A stretch of DNA of 64,000 bases from an uncultured Saccharospirillaceae bacterium (GTDB lineage: Bacteria > Pseudomonadota > Gammaproteobacteria > Pseudomonadales > Oceanobacteraceae): contig CANMOZ010000014.1 in NCBI GenBank assembly GCA_947499545.1, positions 44,906-108,905 on the forward strand, read 5' to 3'. The position numbers and the translations under genes were made by a program. Under the pieces are notes generated by a model that saw nothing but the letters and a program-made list of their open reading frames with translations, was not told where the DNA came from and searched no databases. Positions 9,671 to 17,398 of the stretch are shown here, in pieces (position 1 is the first letter of the stretch; every line of letters starts with the position of its first letter).

Positions 9671-10597
9671 ATGAGCCGTTTATCCCCCGTACATTGTGCT
9701 CTCTTATGCATAGTCGCTTGGAGTTTTTTACCGGTTGCTTCAAGAGCAGGGCAGTCGCAACTGGACAGCTTTCAATTTTTATTTTGGACCAATGTCCTTT
9801 CTGCTCTTGCAGTTGGCTGTACTTTAAAGTGGCGGTCTGTTTTAAGGACCTTACCGATTCCAGGAAGCCTATGGTTAAGCAGTGCTGGCTTAGGGTTTTT
9901 GGGCTGTTTCTTTTATTATCTATGCCTGTATTATGGCTATTCGAAAACCTCGGCAACCGAAGTACTGATTATCCAATATCTCTGGCCCGCTATGACAGCA
10001 GGGCTAGCGATTCTCATTTTAAAAGAACCTCTCAATCGCTACAAAGGATTCGGTGTGCTGTTTGGTCTTATTGCAGCATTGACTGTTATTACACGAGGAG
10101 AGTTCAATAAAATACAAGCTGAAGCGCCTGACATATTAGCCATTGTGTTCATTGGCGCTTTGAGTTTCTCTTTGTTTTCAGTCTTATCAAAAAAAGAAAA
10201 GCAGCTATTTCCGAGCTTCAATGTGTTTCTATATTTCTTTTGGGCAGCTATTTTTTCTGCTATTGCCCAACACATATGGAGTGATTTTAGTTGGCCATCA
10301 AGCACTGAACTAATTCCTTTAGGCTTGAATGGAACTTTGATTAATGGAATATCCTATATACTATGGATTCATGCACTCAACAAAACAGAGGCTTCAAAAA
10401 TTGCGCCATTGGTGTATTTAGCCCCCGTTTTATCGGTCATTTGGATCACAGTATTTTTCCAAGAACCCTTCCACTCATCTTATGCAATCGCCATAGGGCT
10501 TGCCATTGTTTCTGGTTTGTTGGTATCAAAAAGCCCTGTTTCTCAATCAGAAACGTCTGAAGATTCACACTTACACACAGAAACGGCAAAAGGGTAA
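9671..10597 (+). CDS. EamA-family (DMT) inner-membrane exporter
   Basis: The 308-residue protein has about ten hydrophobic helices arranged as two EamA halves. It shows typical DMT features, including the ILKEPLNRYKG segment near residue 120 and a matching VFFQEPF in the second half. The family exports metabolites such as amino acids. The pattern is nearest to the YddG/YtfF-like group by eye, but the substrate is unknown. GGGA lies a few bases before the chosen ATG. A hairpin (10641-10660) separates it from the convergent ABC permease gene. Confidence 0.82.
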   Translation: MSRLSPVHCALLCIVAWSFLPVASRAGQSQLDSFQFLFWTNVLSALAVGCTLKWRSVLRTLPIPGSLWLSSAGLGFLGCFFYYLCLYYGYSKTSATEVLIIQYLWPAMTAGLAILILKEPLNRYKGFGVLFGLIAALTVITRGEFNKIQAEAPDILAIVFIGALSFSLFSVLSKKEKQLFPSFNVFLYFFWAAIFSAIAQHIWSDFSWPSSTELIPLGLNGTLINGISYILWIHALNKTEASKIAPLVYLAPVLSVIWITVFFQEPFHSSYAIAIGLAIVSGLLVSKSPVSQSETSEDSHLHTETAKG

Positions 10598-10659
10598 AAA
10601 GCTTGAAACTTTGCATTATAGTTTTTTTCTGATTGGATAGAGCCACCTTAACCAGTGGC

Positions 10660-11901
10660 TTATACACTACTTTTTGCACGATTATAAATTTTAAAGGATG
10701 GGATAGCCGCCGCTATGAGCGCTGACAACACGATGATAGCAATTAACAATAGGTTACTTTTTGTAAGAAAATTTATATCAATATAAAGACCGAATTGAGT
10801 GGTCAAGTAACCATCAAACACCAGCAAACTGCTATACAGTATGCTCATTCCTACACCGATACTCAGCAAGCTTATAAGCAGCGCTTCAATTTCGATAAGA
10901 AAGAAAAGAAATCTCGGAGGTGCCCCAATCACTCGCAACAGATGGATTTCATGACTGCGCTCTCGTATTGAGGCAAGCAACATCGCACTTAATCCTAGTA
11001 GCGCAGCGAGTAACACCAGTGCCGAAATCAGTCGGAGTGTATTCTCAAGCATACCGATCATTTGCCACAATTCAGATAGAGTAATGCCTGGTAAAATCGC
11101 AATTAAAGGCTCCTGTTGGAACTCATTAATCATTCTTTGCGTTTGAAACACCTTCATTTTTGATTTCAGACCCAGCATAAATGCCGTGATGCTTTTCGGT
11201 GTCAGGTTATTCATCTCATCAAGTGTCATCGGTTTATCTGAGTTAGCCGAATGCACGCCTTCTTTCCAATCAACATGAATCGCTTCTATGCCTTGCAGGC
11301 TTACATGAAGCGTTTGATCAACGGGTGTTCCTGTTGGCGATAAAATCCCAACAACTTGAAAGGGCTTATCTTCATGCAAGCTAAAACTGGTTGCGGCCAT
11401 TCCATGAGCTAAGACGATTTTATCGCCCAATTGATAACCGAGCTTAGCAGCAACTTCGGCTCCTAACACCACATCAAACACCTGATCAAAGGCCACACCT
11501 TGCTGCATCGTTAATCGATGCTGTTTGCCGTAACTAAAATGGGTAAAGTATTCCTTGGTCGTGCCCAACACTCGATACCCTTTATGAGAATCACCCAGTG
11601 AAATAGGAATAACCCATGCAGCATCCGATTTTTTTTGAATGTTCTTGAAGGTATTCCAACTTATATTGTTGGTAGGGGCTCCAATACGAAAGACCGAATA
11701 CAGCAATAGGTTCAAGCTCCCTGTTCTAGCACCGACGATCAAATCGACGCCCGACACTGTATTAGAAAAGCTTTCTTTGGCCTGATAACGAACGTGCTCA
11801 ACTCCCAAAAGTACGAATATACTCACAGACATAGCCAGAATAGTGAGCAATACAGAGCCTTTTCGATTAACCAAGCTTTTACTTGCTAATGTTAAGAACA
11901 T
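10660..11901 (-). CDS. MacB/FtsX-type ABC permease of a zinc-linked locus
   Basis: This inner-membrane permease has the MacB/FtsX layout. One N-terminal transmembrane helix (LLTILAMSVSIFVLLGV, about 18-34) is followed by a large periplasmic domain (about 40-270). Three C-terminal helices complete it, including LVLLAALLGLSAMLLAS. Such permeases usually transmit mechanical force instead of forming a pore. It overlaps the upstream ATPase gene by ten bases, so both are one unit. The neighbours (Zur, DUF2796 and DUF3299 proteins) match the gene content described for the ZrgABCDE zinc system of Vibrio cholerae. A zinc role is inferred from this context. Confidence 0.8.
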   Translation of the reverse strand: MFLTLASKSLVNRKGSVLLTILAMSVSIFVLLGVEHVRYQAKESFSNTVSGVDLIVGARTGSLNLLLYSVFRIGAPTNNISWNTFKNIQKKSDAAWVIPISLGDSHKGYRVLGTTKEYFTHFSYGKQHRLTMQQGVAFDQVFDVVLGAEVAAKLGYQLGDKIVLAHGMAATSFSLHEDKPFQVVGILSPTGTPVDQTLHVSLQGIEAIHVDWKEGVHSANSDKPMTLDEMNNLTPKSITAFMLGLKSKMKVFQTQRMINEFQQEPLIAILPGITLSELWQMIGMLENTLRLISALVLLAALLGLSAMLLASIRERSHEIHLLRVIGAPPRFLFFLIEIEALLISLLSIGVGMSILYSSLLVFDGYLTTQFGLYIDINFLTKSNLLLIAIIVLSALIAAAIPSFKIYNRAKSSV

Positions 11902-12584
11902 TGATCATCACCCTTTGCCACAAGATTAAGATCGGACAATGCTTCAATTCGATTAAAATAGTTTGAAATACTCAAATCATGACTTACCAAAATCAGAGTG
12001 ATTTTATGAGCTTCAATAAGATCAAAAAGGACTGCCATAAAATCTTCACAGTTACGTTTATCTAGTGAAGATGTTGGCTCATCGGCAATCAGTAATTCCG
12101 GTTTATTAATCAATGCCCTTGCAATCGCAACCCGTTGCTGTTGCCCAATACTCAACTTTGAAACAGGCTTACTCCAATTGTCAGCAGGGATATTTAATGA
12201 TGTTAAAAGCTCGGTTGCATAATGACTAACATCGACTTTCTCTCCATCCTTATGAAAGTGAGCAGCCAACTTTATATTATCCACAGCATCCAAATAGGGG
12301 ATTAAATTAAACTGTTGGAAAACATAACCTATATGATCTGCTCGGAACTGATCTCTCTGCCGGTTATTCATTTTATGCAAAGGATGCCCAAAGACATCGA
12401 TACTCCCTTCATGAGTAAACAGCATGCCGCTTAAAAGATTGAGAAACGTTGATTTACCTCCACCTGAGGGGCCATGAATAAAGATTTTTTCTTCTTTTGA
12501 TAGCGACCACTCTGGAATATCCAACACACATTTAGTCGGTGCGTCTGGGTAAGTAAAACGTACGTTTTGTATTTGAATGGCCAT
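11892..12584 (-). CDS. ABC transporter ATPase (LolD/MacB type), zinc-linked
   Basis: This cytoplasmic ATPase powers the permease encoded directly downstream. Walker A GPSGGGKST is at residues 38-46, and the signature LSIGQQQRVAIARAL is near 143. Walker B LLIADEP follows, with the switch histidine in LVSHD. The 230 residues and the SSLDK D-loop fit the LolD/MacB/FtsE class. The gene starts a two-gene operon divergent from the DUF3299 lipoprotein gene. The shared 98-base promoter region holds a Zur-box-like palindrome at 12633-12647. Confidence 0.85.
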   Translation of the reverse strand: MAIQIQNVRFTYPDAPTKCVLDIPEWSLSKEEKIFIHGPSGGGKSTFLNLLSGMLFTHEGSIDVFGHPLHKMNNRQRDQFRADHIGYVFQQFNLIPYLDAVDNIKLAAHFHKDGEKVDVSHYATELLTSLNIPADNWSKPVSKLSIGQQQRVAIARALINKPELLIADEPTSSLDKRNCEDFMAVLFDLIEAHKITLILVSHDLSISNYFNRIEALSDLNLVAKGDDQCS

Positions 12585-12632
12585 AAAGTGAACTCGTTAG
12601 GGTTTTACAAACAATAGTTTGCCATACTCAAT

Positions 12633-12647
12633 TGATATAACATATCA
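12633..12647. promoter_or_regulatory. Candidate Zur box in a divergent promoter
   Basis: TGATATAACATATCA is a perfect 6-bp inverted repeat with a three-base centre. It matches 12 of 14 informative positions in the core of the gammaproteobacterial Zur consensus (TGTTATAnTATAACA). It sits between the ABC ATPase and DUF3299 lipoprotein starts, where it could control both directions. Confidence 0.6.
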
Positions 12648-12682
12648 TTCTAGAGAATGTCTTTGAGTGCTGGCCATTTACA

Positions 12683-13225
12683 ATGATCAAACAAACCAAG
12701 TTCATTTTCATTTTAGCCTTGTGTTCCACACTTATTGCTTGCAGCCCTGAATCGAAAGACCAGCAAGCTGCATCTGATTCAAAAGAAACGGCTGCAGCAA
12801 AGAAAAAAATTGAATACAAAACAATAGATTGGAAAGATCTGATACCAGCACAACCACCCACTCCCACGAATTTGGTGGGGACTGATGAGAGCGGCTCTCC
12901 ACATATCCCTATTTCTGAAATGGTTGTGTCAGGCTTTGATGGCCAAGCCATTAAAATGCCTGGATTTATTGTTCCTTTGGAATTTAAAGAGGAGCAAGTC
13001 ACCACTCAGTTTTTCCTGGTTCCCTTTTTTGGCGCTTGCATTCATGTGCCACCACCACCCCCCAATCAGGTGGTATTTGTAAACTATCCTAAGGGTCTAA
13101 AGCTTAATGCACTGTATGACCCCCACTGGATTTCAGGGATCATGAAGCTCAAAGTCACCGAGAATGATGTTGCAACATCCGCCTATACGCTGGAAGCACA
13201 TGAATATGAGCTATATCAGCGCTGA
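12683..13225 (+). CDS. DUF3299 lipoprotein of the zinc locus
   Basis: The 180-residue protein has a lipoprotein signal (TLIACS, Cys20) and a charged linker (about 24-50). A DUF3299 domain follows, with the conserved MPGFIVPLEF, FFGACIHVPPPPPNQ and YDPHWISG segments. The Cys-x-His pair in ACIH could bind a metal. DUF3299 proteins are often found beside DUF2796 proteins and FtsX-type ABC systems in zinc-starvation loci. It is transcribed divergently from the ABC genes and converges on zur. Its biochemical function is not known. Confidence 0.82.
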   Translation: MIKQTKFIFILALCSTLIACSPESKDQQAASDSKETAAAKKKIEYKTIDWKDLIPAQPPTPTNLVGTDESGSPHIPISEMVVSGFDGQAIKMPGFIVPLEFKEEQVTTQFFLVPFFGACIHVPPPPPNQVVFVNYPKGLKLNALYDPHWISGIMKLKVTENDVATSAYTLEAHEYELYQR

Positions 13226-13292
13226 CTTTCGAATGAAGTGTAACTGGAGCTCTCATTTAAAACTTCAATAACACATACCCACTCGAATTAGG

Positions 13293-13742
13293 TTACAGAC
13301 AGTGGTTACAAAGCCCTTTCATTTCGAGTTGCTTCTGTTTTAATTGAAAACCGTTCACTTTTAGGTTGTTCGCTAATCGATTAAACGTCTCTTGATCAAT
13401 CGATTCTTCTTTTACCGAAAGACAGCGCTCACAAATCAAAAACTGAGGGGCTTTATGCACGTGATCACACAGGATATGCGTACAAGCAACGTATTTATTT
13501 TCAGTATTCAGTTTATGAGCAAGCTCTTTTTCTTCTAAAAAGGTCAGTATTCTATACACTGACATGGCTGGCATGCGCATAGCGGCTACCTGATTCACTC
13601 GCTCCATAATTTCATAGGCTGAGAGTGCAATCGGTGATCGCAACAACTCGGCCAGTACCAATTTTCGTTTTGTGGTCAATCTTGCTCCCTGCTCCATGCA
13701 GAGATTAGCAGCACTATTAAGCGTTTGGGTAATGTTATCCAT
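13293..13742 (-). CDS. zur: Zinc uptake regulator Zur (Fur family)
   Basis: Zur is a dimeric repressor that binds DNA when loaded with zinc. The 149-residue protein has the Fur-type winged helix (RLTTKRKLVLAELL, MSVYRILTFLEE). Its structural zinc site has the two cysteine pairs CERC and CNHC. The sensory region is histidine rich (CTHILCDHVH). The cysteine spacing and length agree with Zur better than Fur. It lies two bases after the DUF2796 gene, so regulator and zinc-binding protein are cotranscribed and probably autoregulated through the palindrome at 14492-14504. Confidence 0.87.
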   Translation of the reverse strand: MDNITQTLNSAANLCMEQGARLTTKRKLVLAELLRSPIALSAYEIMERVNQVAAMRMPAMSVYRILTFLEEKELAHKLNTENKYVACTHILCDHVHKAPQFLICERCLSVKEESIDQETFNRLANNLKVNGFQLKQKQLEMKGLCNHCL

Positions 13743-13744
13743 CG

Positions 13745-14365
13745 TTACTTGAAGTTAATGGTTGCCTTATTTTTACTTAATTCTACTGCACCTTGCTGAT
13801 CTTCTGTTACCCACTGAGCATTTATTTTTTCTATACCAGAAAATTGTTCAAACAGAAGCACTTTTAATTCGGTCAACTTTTCATTAGAAGAGCAGTTAAA
13901 TGAGTAACTCGCCTTTATTTCACTATGAGCAGCCTTATGTTCATCCCCTTTATCATGCTCGTTATGCTCATCATCATGTTCAGCATGATCTTTGTCATGA
14001 TCCTCATGTGTATCTTCCTCAGCCATAAGAGCAGACACATTCACATCGGCTTTCGCTAATGTACAGCTAAGACCTTTAATCTGAAAAAGTTTGTCTGGTG
14101 ATTCAAGCACTTGCTTCGCAGAGGCTACCTTCTTTCGATCATCTTCTGAATGTGCTTGATGCTCAAAACCGACCAAGTTTGCGGCGGGCGATTCAAACTG
14201 AATTTGAAGTTTATTTTTCTCTGATGAGATGAGAAGCTCAGCCAAACCGTGCACATGAGGGTCTTCTGAGTGATGCTCATGTTCTTCAGCTGCACTTAGG
14301 GAGCCCGCAAAGGCGTAGATACAAACCGAAGCGGCAATCAAAGATCGCTTTAAAACCGTCGCCAT
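13745..14365 (-). CDS. Histidine-rich DUF2796 (ZrgA-like) periplasmic zinc protein
   Basis: The precursor has a Sec signal peptide (LIAASVCIYAFAGSLSA) followed by a His/Glu-rich start (EEHEHHSEDPHVHG). A second acidic His-rich loop near residues 120-150 has repeated DH/EH pairs. Both would bind zinc in the periplasm. The conserved HVHGLAELLI segment is typical of DUF2796/ZrgA. I use the ATG preceded by GAGGGG; a GTG four codons upstream is less likely. It heads an operon with zur. Function as a zinc scavenger or chaperone is inferred from composition, family and context. Confidence 0.82.
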   Translation of the reverse strand: MATVLKRSLIAASVCIYAFAGSLSAAEEHEHHSEDPHVHGLAELLISSEKNKLQIQFESPAANLVGFEHQAHSEDDRKKVASAKQVLESPDKLFQIKGLSCTLAKADVNVSALMAEEDTHEDHDKDHAEHDDEHNEHDKGDEHKAAHSEIKASYSFNCSSNEKLTELKVLLFEQFSGIEKINAQWVTEDQQGAVELSKNKATINFK

Positions 14366-14671
14366 AACACCCCTCACCTATTTCATCCGAAAAAATCATT
14401 GATAATTGCCCTGAAGCATAGCATTCAAGCCATCAGCGGAGACTGAACACAAGGGCAGCTCTCTCATAAATTAAGCTCATTCCCCATGAAAGATACACTG
14501 TATCATTTTGTACGTGAACGCAACAACTAACACTCACCCCTTAGTTTTATTCAGCAAGGAGTAGTCCCCAAAATCATAGGATTTTTACGATTAAATTCAA
14601 TAACCCTGCACGTCAGTACAATGTCAAACTGGAATAACAGGCAAAAATATTCGTCAGCCCAGCTTGTAGTA
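14366..14671. other. Promoter region of the DUF2796-zur operon
   Basis: These roughly 306 bases lie between the DUF2796 start and the 3' end of fbpB, both on the minus strand. The main recognisable element is the Zur-like palindrome at 14492-14504. That leaves a leader of about 125 bases before the DUF2796 start codon. I see no other gene and no clear T-tailed terminator for fbpB. Confidence 0.5.
14492..14504. promoter_or_regulatory. Candidate Zur box upstream of the DUF2796-zur operon
   Basis: GATACACTGTATC is a perfect 13-base palindrome flanked by AAA and ATTT, as in Zur sites. Against the 23-base consensus GAAATGTTATAnTATAACATTTC it matches about 14 of 22 positions. The second palindrome at 12633-12647 in the same locus strengthens the call. 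Confidence 0.5.
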
Positions 14672-16303
14672 TCAGCGTGATTTGAAATCGCTACGGCGGG
14701 TTAAATAAATGACAGGGATAAGGCTTAAGGCTACCAGTAGAAGTGCCGGCATCGCTGCGCGTTCCCACTCACCTTCAGCGGTTAATTCGTACACTTTTAC
14801 GGCTAAGGTTTCCCAACCAAAGGGGCGCAATAAAAGCGTAGCTGGCATTTCTTTCATAACATCAATGGCAACCATGATGAAAGCCATCAAACAGGTTGGA
14901 CTGAACAGCGGTAAGTAGAGCCTCCAAATCAGTCCTTTTTCAGGCACGCCTAAGCTTCTCGCCGCTTCAGGCAATGAGGGGGTGAGGGAATAAAAAGCAG
15001 CGTGCAAGGGGTTGTGCGCTACCGAAAAAAAACGAATCCAATAAGCGAGAATTAATCCAAATAATGAGCCTGCCAAAACCCAGGGTTCCCATCCCAAGGA
15101 TTCCATTATGGGGGCGATGATCACCTGATCGGTTCCAATAAGTATCAGCATGATCCCAACGGCTAATACAGACCCCGGCAAAGCATAGCCCGCTGTCATC
15201 ATGCGGCCGAATAAAGTCACCGTTCTATGGGGATGCTGGTGACGATACCAAGCTAATAAAAAACCCGTTATCACCAAACAACCGCCCGCAATCGACCCGA
15301 GTGCTAGGGAATTTAATATGAACCCAAGAAACCGCATATCCAGTTCAGTGGGGTAATCAATGCTCCAGATGATCAAGCGGATCAAAGGCAAGCCAAACGC
15401 AATGATTAATAGGCTGCATAAAAATAAGGTGAGGCACCAGCCTCGACATAGATTTAAATGGCGACGTTCGCGCCGCTCCGTGCGACCACAGGATACAGGA
15501 TGTTTACGTGCCTGGATTTCCAACCATGCCACCAACGCCACCATTATTAACAGTAGGCTGGCCAACTGTGCAGCAGCTTCTAAATTAAAAAATCCGTACC
15601 AAGCTTTATAAATGGCCGTTGTGAACGTATCGAAATTAAAGACGGCGACTGCACCAAAATCTGCAAGCGTTTCCATCATCACTAAAGACAGACCGACCAA
15701 CACACCTGGCTTGGCCATGGGTAAGCCCACATGCAAAAAGGTCCGCCAGCTATTCATGCCCAGCAGCCTTGCGGCTTCCAACTGGCTGTTACCCAAACGG
15801 TAAAACGCCGCTCTGGAAGTCAGGTAAACGTAGGGGTACAACACCAATGACAGTACAATGGAGACACCGACCGTACCGCGCATATTGATGTATTGAAACT
15901 CAGGATAAATGGCTTTGATGCTTTGCTGTATCGGCCCACTAAAATCCCAAATCCCAAGAAAAACAAAAGCCATCACATACGGGGGAATCGCTAACGGCAA
16001 CATCAGTGCCCATTCGATCCAGCGTCGCCCTGGAAATTCGTAGTGCGTCACGCACCAGGCAGACAATACACCGATAAAGGTAACGCCCACGCCAACCCCC
16101 ACCAACAACGAAAGCGTATTGCCAATTAAACGTGGAAGTTGTGTTTGCCACAGATGTGACCAGACCTCAGGCTGACTGTGAGCCCAAGACATCAACAGCG
16201 CTCCAATGGGGAGCAAAACGATCAGCGTGCCCAACAACAAAGCCGAGTAACCCAATGGGCTTACTCGGCTTTCTGTAGAACGCTGCATCAAAAAAGAAAT
16301 CAA
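14672..16303 (-). CDS. fbpB: Iron(III) ABC transporter permease FbpB
   Basis: This 543-residue inner-membrane protein is a fused permease with two sets of about six helices. Each half has its EAA loop (EAARLLGMNSWRTFLHVGLPM and EAARSLGVPEKGLIWRLYLPL), which contacts the ATPase. It moves ferric iron delivered by the adjacent binding protein. The start is directly after the fbpA stop codon (TAATTG), using TTG. The ATG five codons on is an alternative. No ATPase gene (fbpC) follows; the next gene is the zinc-locus DUF2796 gene on the same strand. Confidence 0.9.
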   Translation of the reverse strand: MISFLMQRSTESRVSPLGYSALLLGTLIVLLPIGALLMSWAHSQPEVWSHLWQTQLPRLIGNTLSLLVGVGVGVTFIGVLSAWCVTHYEFPGRRWIEWALMLPLAIPPYVMAFVFLGIWDFSGPIQQSIKAIYPEFQYINMRGTVGVSIVLSLVLYPYVYLTSRAAFYRLGNSQLEAARLLGMNSWRTFLHVGLPMAKPGVLVGLSLVMMETLADFGAVAVFNFDTFTTAIYKAWYGFFNLEAAAQLASLLLIMVALVAWLEIQARKHPVSCGRTERRERRHLNLCRGWCLTLFLCSLLIIAFGLPLIRLIIWSIDYPTELDMRFLGFILNSLALGSIAGGCLVITGFLLAWYRHQHPHRTVTLFGRMMTAGYALPGSVLAVGIMLILIGTDQVIIAPIMESLGWEPWVLAGSLFGLILAYWIRFFSVAHNPLHAAFYSLTPSLPEAARSLGVPEKGLIWRLYLPLFSPTCLMAFIMVAIDVMKEMPATLLLRPFGWETLAVKVYELTAEGEWERAAMPALLLVALSLIPVIYLTRRSDFKSR

Positions 16304-17344
16304 TTAACGATAGCCTGCACGATCCATCAATTGAATCGCCTGTTGCTGACGCTTGCCAGCCACTTCGATGGCAACAGAGTCTTCTTTGAACGTGCCCCAT
16401 GCTTGAACTTCTTTAGAAGAAGGGACTTCTGGGTTAGCCGGAAATTCTTGGTTGAGATTCGCAAACATGGCTTGAGCTTCGCCTTGAGACAACCAAGTTA
16501 AAAAAGCTTGTGCTTCAGCTTTGTGTTGACTGGCTTGAGTGATCCCCGCACCTGACACATTCACGTGAACACCGCGGTCTTGTTGATTCGGCCAGAAAAT
16601 CGCTAATTTTATGTTGGGATTTGCTTTTTGCAGACGCCCAAAATAATAGGTGTTAACGATGGTCACATCACACTGCCCTGCCATCACAGCTTCCATCGCT
16701 TTCGTATCATTTGAAAACACGTCGGTTGCTAAGTTATCGACCCAGCCTTTTACAATGGCCTCTGCTTTTTTCTCACCATGCGTTTCAATCAAGGTCGCAA
16801 CTAAGGATTGGTTATAAACCTTTTTCGAGGTGCGCAAGCAAAGACGGCCTCTCCATTTTTTATCCGCCAAATCTTCGTAGGTCGACAACTCTTCAGGCTT
16901 CACCCGATCGGTAGCATAGACGATGGTACGGGCACGTTTGGTAAACGCAAACCAACGGTTTTGCGCATCTTGCAAATGACTCGGGATGCTGCTTTCTAAA
17001 ATAGGAGAATCAATCGGGGCCAAAATATTTTGGCTCGCGGCATACCAAAGGTTACCGGCATCGACTGTCATCAATATATCCGCCGGCGACTTCTTGCCTT
17101 CACGCTTTAGACGAGTGATCAGCGGTCCGGCTTCTCCGGTAATGTATTCAATCTTCACACCCTTTTCTTTTTCATAGCGATCGAACAACGGCTTTATCAG
17201 GTGCTCTTTACGAGAGGAATAAACGACAAGCTTATCTGCTTTCGCTGAAGATTCGGCCTGAGACACAGTGGGCACAACCAGTGACCATGTTGCAGCCAAG
17301 GCGGCTAAAGAGACTTGCAACCAACTGCTTGCTCGTAGGGACAT
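16304..17344 (-). CDS. fbpA: Periplasmic iron(III)-binding protein FbpA
   Basis: FbpA (FutA/AfuA family) captures ferric iron in the periplasm. A Sec signal peptide ends at about SQAES. The mature part starts KLVVYSSRKEHLIKPLF and contains the TYYFGR segment with the tandem tyrosines used for iron binding. ITGEAGPLITRLKREG and SADILMTVDAG are typical. The 346 residues are normal length. It is cotranscribed with fbpB (zero-base gap) and lies behind a strong Fur box at 17378-17396, so repression by iron-loaded Fur is expected. Confidence 0.93.
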   Translation of the reverse strand: MSLRASSWLQVSLAALAATWSLVVPTVSQAESSAKADKLVVYSSRKEHLIKPLFDRYEKEKGVKIEYITGEAGPLITRLKREGKKSPADILMTVDAGNLWYAASQNILAPIDSPILESSIPSHLQDAQNRWFAFTKRARTIVYATDRVKPEELSTYEDLADKKWRGRLCLRTSKKVYNQSLVATLIETHGEKKAEAIVKGWVDNLATDVFSNDTKAMEAVMAGQCDVTIVNTYYFGRLQKANPNIKLAIFWPNQQDRGVHVNVSGAGITQASQHKAEAQAFLTWLSQGEAQAMFANLNQEFPANPEVPSSKEVQAWGTFKEDSVAIEVAGKRQQQAIQLMDRAGYR

Positions 17345-17377
17345 AACTGCAAACCTTTCTCATTTTCAGAATTCAAA

Positions 17378-17396
17378 ACGGATGATAATCATTCTT
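17378..17396 (-). promoter_or_regulatory. Fur box upstream of fbpAB
   Basis: The 19-base segment contains ATGATAATCATT and matches 13 of 19 positions of the Fur consensus GATAATGATAATCATTATC, including the whole central 12 bases. It lies 34 bases before the fbpA start, between fbpA and the end of the upstream ubiquinone hydroxylase gene. This marks an iron-controlled promoter inside a row of same-strand genes. Confidence 0.85.
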
Positions 17397-17398
17397 AT

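Noticed and set aside
9631-10110. 159-residue frame overlapping the EamA gene
   Set aside because: It overlaps a clear transporter in another frame and shows no domain or membrane pattern.
14486-14530. 14-residue frame MKDTLYHFVRERNN over the Zur-like palindrome
   Set aside because: It has no ribosome binding site and coincides with the putative operator.
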